From Gordonia insulae (GTDB taxonomy: Bacteria > Actinomycetota > Actinomycetes > Mycobacteriales > Mycobacteriaceae): a stretch of DNA of 64,000 nucleotides. The notes under the pieces are model-generated. The model had not been told where the DNA came from, did no database searches, and saw nothing but the letters and a program-made list of their open reading frames with translations. Of the stretch, positions 61,022-64,000 are shown one piece after another. A program made the translations under genes and the position numbers. Location of the stretch: positions 2,790,001 through 2,854,000 of the forward strand of contig NZ_CP033972.1 of assembly GCF_003855095.1 (NCBI RefSeq), in the 5' to 3' direction. Every line of letters begins with the position of its first letter. Position 1 is the first letter of the stretch.

Positions 61022-63568
61022 CTAGCTCGCCTCGCCCTTGCTGTCGCCGGCCTTGGTCAGCTCGGCAGGAGCGTCGGGCACCTCACGCGGCTTGTCGGAA
61101 CCGGTGAACACGAACTTGGCATCTTCGCCGTCGTCTTCGCCGTCCCAGCCCTCGACGTCGACCAGAATGATCTGGCCTGCGCCGATCTCGTTGAACAGGA
61201 TCTTCTCCGAGAGCTGGTCCTCGATCTCGCGCTGGATGGTCCGGCGCAGCGGTCGGGCGCCGAGCACGGGATCGAACCCACGCTTGGCCAACAGCGCCTT
61301 GGCCTGGTCGGTCAGCTCGATCGCCATGTCCTTGTTCTTCAACTGCGTCTCCACACGATTGATCATCAGATCGACCATCTGGATGATCTCGTCGCGCGTC
61401 AGCTGATGGAACACGATGACGTCGTCGATGCGGTTGAGGAACTCGGGGCGGAAGTGCTTCTTCAGCTCGTCGTTGACCTTCTGCTTCATCCGCTCGTACT
61501 GCGAACCGTCGCTGCCGCCCTGGGTGAAGCCCAGTCCGACAGCCTTCGAGATGTCACCGGTACCGAGGTTCGAGGTGAAGATCAGCACGGTGTTCTTGAA
61601 GTCGACCGTACGGCCCTGACCGTCGGTGAGACGGCCGTCCTCGAGCACCTGCAACAGGGTGTTGTAGATCTCCGAGTGAGCCTTCTCGATCTCGTCGAAC
61701 AGCACCACCGAGAACGGCTTGCGGCGCACCTTCTCGGTGAGCTGGCCGCCCTCTTCGTACCCGACGTAGCCGGGAGGGGCACCGAACAGACGCGACGCGG
61801 TGAAGCGGTCGTGGAACTCGCCCATGTCGATCTGGATGAGCGCGTCGTCCTCGCCGAACAGGAAGTTCGCGAGCGCCTTGGAGAGCTCGGTCTTACCGAC
61901 GCCGGACGGGCCGGCGAAGATGAACGAGCCCGACGGACGCTTCGGATCCTTCAGACCTGCGCGGGTACGACGGATCGCCTTGGAGACGGCCTTGACGGCA
62001 TCCTCCTGGCCGATGATCCGCTTGTGCAGCTCGTCCTCCATGCGGAGCAGACGGGTGGTCTCCTCCTCGGTGAGCTTGAACACCGGGATACCGGTCCAGT
62101 TACCGAGGACCTCGGCGATCTGCTCGTCGTCGACCTCGGCCACGACGTCCATATCACCACTGCGCCATTGCTTCTCACGCTCGGCCCGCTCGGCGACGAG
62201 CTGCTTCTCCTTGTCGCGGAGGTTGGCCGCCTTCTCGAAGTCCTGCGCGTCGATCGCGGACTCCTTCTCCTTGCGGGCATCGGCGATGCGATCGTCGAAC
62301 TCGCGGAGATCTGGCGGAGCGGTCATCCGGCGGATGCGCATACGCGCCCCCGCCTCGTCGATGAGGTCGATCGCCTTGTCCGGCAGGAACCGGTCGTTGA
62401 TGTAGCGGTCGGCCAGCGTCGCCGCCGCCACCAGCGCACCATCGGTGATGGACACCCGGTGGTGGCTCTCGTAGCGGTCGCGCAGCCCCTTGAGGATCTC
62501 GATGGTGTGCTCGACGGACGGCTCACCGACCTGGACCGGCTGGAACCGGCGCTCGAGTGCGGCATCCTTCTCGATGTACTTGCGGTACTCGTCGAGGGTG
62601 GTGGCGCCGATGGTCTGCAACTCGCCGCGGGCCAGCTTCGGCTTGAGGATCGACGCGGCGTCGATCGCGCCCTCGGCGGCTCCCGCGCCGACCAGCGTGT
62701 GCAGCTCGTCGATGAACAGGATGATGTCGCCGCGGGTGTTGATCTCCTTGAGGACCTTCTTCAGGCGTTCCTCGAAGTCACCGCGGTAGCGGCTACCGGC
62801 GACCAGCGAACCGAGGTCGAGGGTGTAGAGCTGCTTGTCCTTGAGCGTCTCGGGCACCTGGCCGTTGACGATGGCCTGCGCGAGGCCCTCCACCACGGCG
62901 GTCTTGCCGACGCCCGGCTCGCCGATGAGCACCGGGTTGTTCTTGGTGCGGCGGGACAGCACCTGCATGACCCGCTCGATCTCCTTCTCGCGACCGATGA
63001 CCGGGTCGAGTTTGCCCTCGCCCGCGGCAGCGGTCAGGTTGCGACCGAACTGGTCGAGCACGAGCGAGGTCGACGGGGTGCCGGCCTCGGTGCTGCGACC
63101 GCCGGTGCCCGCCTCCTGCGGCTCCTTGCCCTGGTAGCCGGACAGCAGCTGGATGACCTGCTGACGGACCCGGTTCAGGTCGGCGCCCAGCTTGACCAGC
63201 ACCTGGGCGGCCACGCCCTCACCCTCACGGATGAGGCCGAGGAGGATGTGCTCGGTGCCGATGTAGTTGTGGCCGAGCTGCAGGGCCTCACGCAGCGAGA
63301 GCTCGAGGACCTTCTTGGCACGCGGGGTGAAGGGGATGTGCCCCGACGGCGCCTGCTGGCCCTGGCCGATGATCTCCTCGACCTGGCTGCGGACACCCTC
63401 GAGCGAGATCCCGAGGGACTCGAGCGCCTTGGCCGCAACGCCCTCACCCTCATGGATGAGGCCGAGGAGGATGTGCTCGGTGCCGATGTAGTTGTGGTTG
63501 AGCATCCGCGCTTCTTCTTGCGCCAGGACGACGACGCGACGTGCGCGGTCGGTGAACCGTTCGAACAT
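61022..63568 (-). CDS. clpC1: ATP-dependent Clp protease unfoldase subunit ClpC1
   Basis: An 848-residue AAA+ unfoldase, the same length as M. tuberculosis ClpC1. Two Clp_N repeats at residues 1-150 ([35 protein letters not shown] and a second copy) bind substrates and adaptors. D1 has Walker [11 protein letters not shown] and Walker [11 protein letters not shown]; a UVR motif lies in the middle; D2 has Walker [11 protein letters not shown] and Walker [11 protein letters not shown]. The LGFTQGG loop docks on ClpP. It feeds unfolded proteins to ClpP1P2. The 240 bases upstream hold a ClgR-like site and otherwise nothing clear. Confidence 0.97.
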   Translation of the reverse strand: MFERFTDRARRVVVLAQEEARMLNHNYIGTEHILLGLIHEGEGVAAKALESLGISLEGVRSQVEEIIGQGQQAPSGHIPFTPRAKKVLELSLREALQLGHNYIGTEHILLGLIREGEGVAAQVLVKLGADLNRVRQQVIQLLSGYQGKEPQEAGTGGRSTEAGTPSTSLVLDQFGRNLTAAAGEGKLDPVIGREKEIERVMQVLSRRTKNNPVLIGEPGVGKTAVVEGLAQAIVNGQVPETLKDKQLYTLDLGSLVAGSRYRGDFEERLKKVLKEINTRGDIILFIDELHTLVGAGAAEGAIDAASILKPKLARGELQTIGATTLDEYRKYIEKDAALERRFQPVQVGEPSVEHTIEILKGLRDRYESHHRVSITDGALVAAATLADRYINDRFLPDKAIDLIDEAGARMRIRRMTAPPDLREFDDRIADARKEKESAIDAQDFEKAANLRDKEKQLVAERAEREKQWRSGDMDVVAEVDDEQIAEVLGNWTGIPVFKLTEEETTRLLRMEDELHKRIIGQEDAVKAVSKAIRRTRAGLKDPKRPSGSFIFAGPSGVGKTELSKALANFLFGEDDALIQIDMGEFHDRFTASRLFGAPPGYVGYEEGGQLTEKVRRKPFSVVLFDEIEKAHSEIYNTLLQVLEDGRLTDGQGRTVDFKNTVLIFTSNLGTGDISKAVGLGFTQGGSDGSQYERMKQKVNDELKKHFRPEFLNRIDDVIVFHQLTRDEIIQMVDLMINRVETQLKNKDMAIELTDQAKALLAKRGFDPVLGARPLRRTIQREIEDQLSEKILFNEIGAGQIILVDVEGWDGEDDGEDAKFVFTGSDKPREVPDAPAELTKAGDSKGEAS

Positions 63569-63787
63569 TGTTCTCCCTCGTTAGCTAGCGCCCCGGCCGT
63601 CCATGACGACAACCACAGCGACAACAACTGCAGCGGTGTCCGTAGAGATGACGACCAGCCTGCCTCCACTCTAGTGGTCGCTTGGAGTGCAGCTACAGTT
63701 AACGTCGGTCGGAAACTGAATTCCGTGGTTGCCACGGCGGGGATCTGTGCAGTACAACCGCGCACGTGGGCGGCATGTTCCACCCAG

Positions 63788-63805
63788 GCTACGCCGATAG
63801 CGAAC
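63788..63805. promoter_or_regulatory. ClgR-like box between clpC1 and the VOC gene
   Basis: CGC-CGATA-GCG-AAC at 63792-63805 fits the actinobacterial ClgR pattern CGCYNANRGCGWWS; the outer left base differs. ClgR activates clp genes. It lies about 220 bases before the clpC1 start, which is far, so the call is tentative. Confidence 0.35.
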
Positions 63806-63808
63806 GCG

Positions 63809-64000
63809 TCATTTCGAGTGCACGGAGATGACATTTCCGGACGGATCGGTGAACCAGGCGATATCCGGGCCGTTCCCGTCGCCGCTCCCATCGCCACGCG
63901 CGATTGCCCGATCGTCCTGATCGAAGCCGTCGTACCGCAGGAACTCCACGCCCCTGGCAGCCAGGTCGTCGATCGTCTTTTCGAGATCGTCGACCGGGAT
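63809..64000 (-). CDS. VOC (glyoxalase/dioxygenase-like) protein, C-terminal fragment
   Basis: The last 63 codons of a minus-strand gene are visible (stop TGA 63811-63809). PVDDLEKTIDDLAARGVEFLRYDGF is followed by GPDIAWFTDPSGNVISVHSK, the closing strand of a vicinal-oxygen-chelate domain. The rest lies beyond the window, so no substrate can be given. Confidence 0.8.
   Translation of the reverse strand: MPVDDLEKTIDDLAARGVEFLRYDGFDQDDRAIARGDGSGDGNGPDIAWFTDPSGNVISVHSK

Noticed and set aside
1..64000. tRNA, rRNA, transposase, integrase or prophage genes
   Set aside because: None was recognised on reading either strand.

Overview
The window is high-GC actinobacterial chromosome with dense, often overlapping genes. 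An igr-type cholesterol side-chain operon, KstR, mycofactocin-linked dehydrogenases, an antigen-85-like esterase and an 848-residue ClpC1 place it in the Mycobacteriales/Corynebacteriales. Gene content and a dispersed 'ctcgactcg'-type repeat look most like Gordonia, but genus is an inference. No rRNA, tRNA, CRISPR array, transposase or prophage gene was seen.

Layout. (1) 1-9,872 and beyond: two short-chain dehydrogenases, a frameshifted kshB paralog, a secreted PtpB-like phosphatase, then kstD-hsd4B behind two tandem KstR boxes, a TetR/SDR pair, a small conserved protein, a 46-residue membrane protein and two transport genes. (2) 11.2-21.0 kb: steroid side-chain degradation on the minus strand (chsE1-chsE2-chsH2-chsH1-ltp2-fadD19-like), fadE34 and divergent kstR, with KstR boxes before chsE1 and between fadE34 and kstR. 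Together with kstD, hsd4B and the kshB paralog this is part of the cholesterol/steroid regulon. (3) 21.0-31.1 kb: Ag85-like esterase; MftR-like TetR, mycofactocin-type SDR, MoxR ATPase and VWA protein; echA8/echA9-like crotonases; a MaoC protein; an aldehyde dehydrogenase and an NDMA-dependent (mycofactocin) alcohol dehydrogenase. (4) 31.0-43.2 kb: a complete phenylacetate upper pathway (paaABCDE, paaK, paaZ, paaF/H/G-like, paaI) around a TetR regulator (PaaR); three matching 20-bp operators lie before paaA, before paaF and before paaZ. No paaJ thiolase is in the window.

(5) 43.2-52.4 kb: four regulator/transport or regulator/enzyme modules, each with a visible inverted-repeat operator: MarR + DHA2 exporter; TetR (frameshifted) facing a SnoaL-like gene and a quinone-reductase/VOC fusion; a WYL regulator facing a mycothiol-DinB-type protein; and an EntS-like MFS gene after a 31-bp tandem repeat. 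(6) 52.5-64.0 kb: secreted LVIVD-repeat protein with DUF305 partner, lipases/esterases, a membrane acyltransferase, an enoyl-CoA hydratase, a YCII protein with an ECF42-type sigma factor, clpC1, and the 3' end of a VOC gene.

Two genes (kshB paralog and the TetR at 46.3-47.0 kb) are broken by the same kind of lesion: a C5 run where C6 would restore the frame. This may be homopolymer sequencing error rather than true decay.
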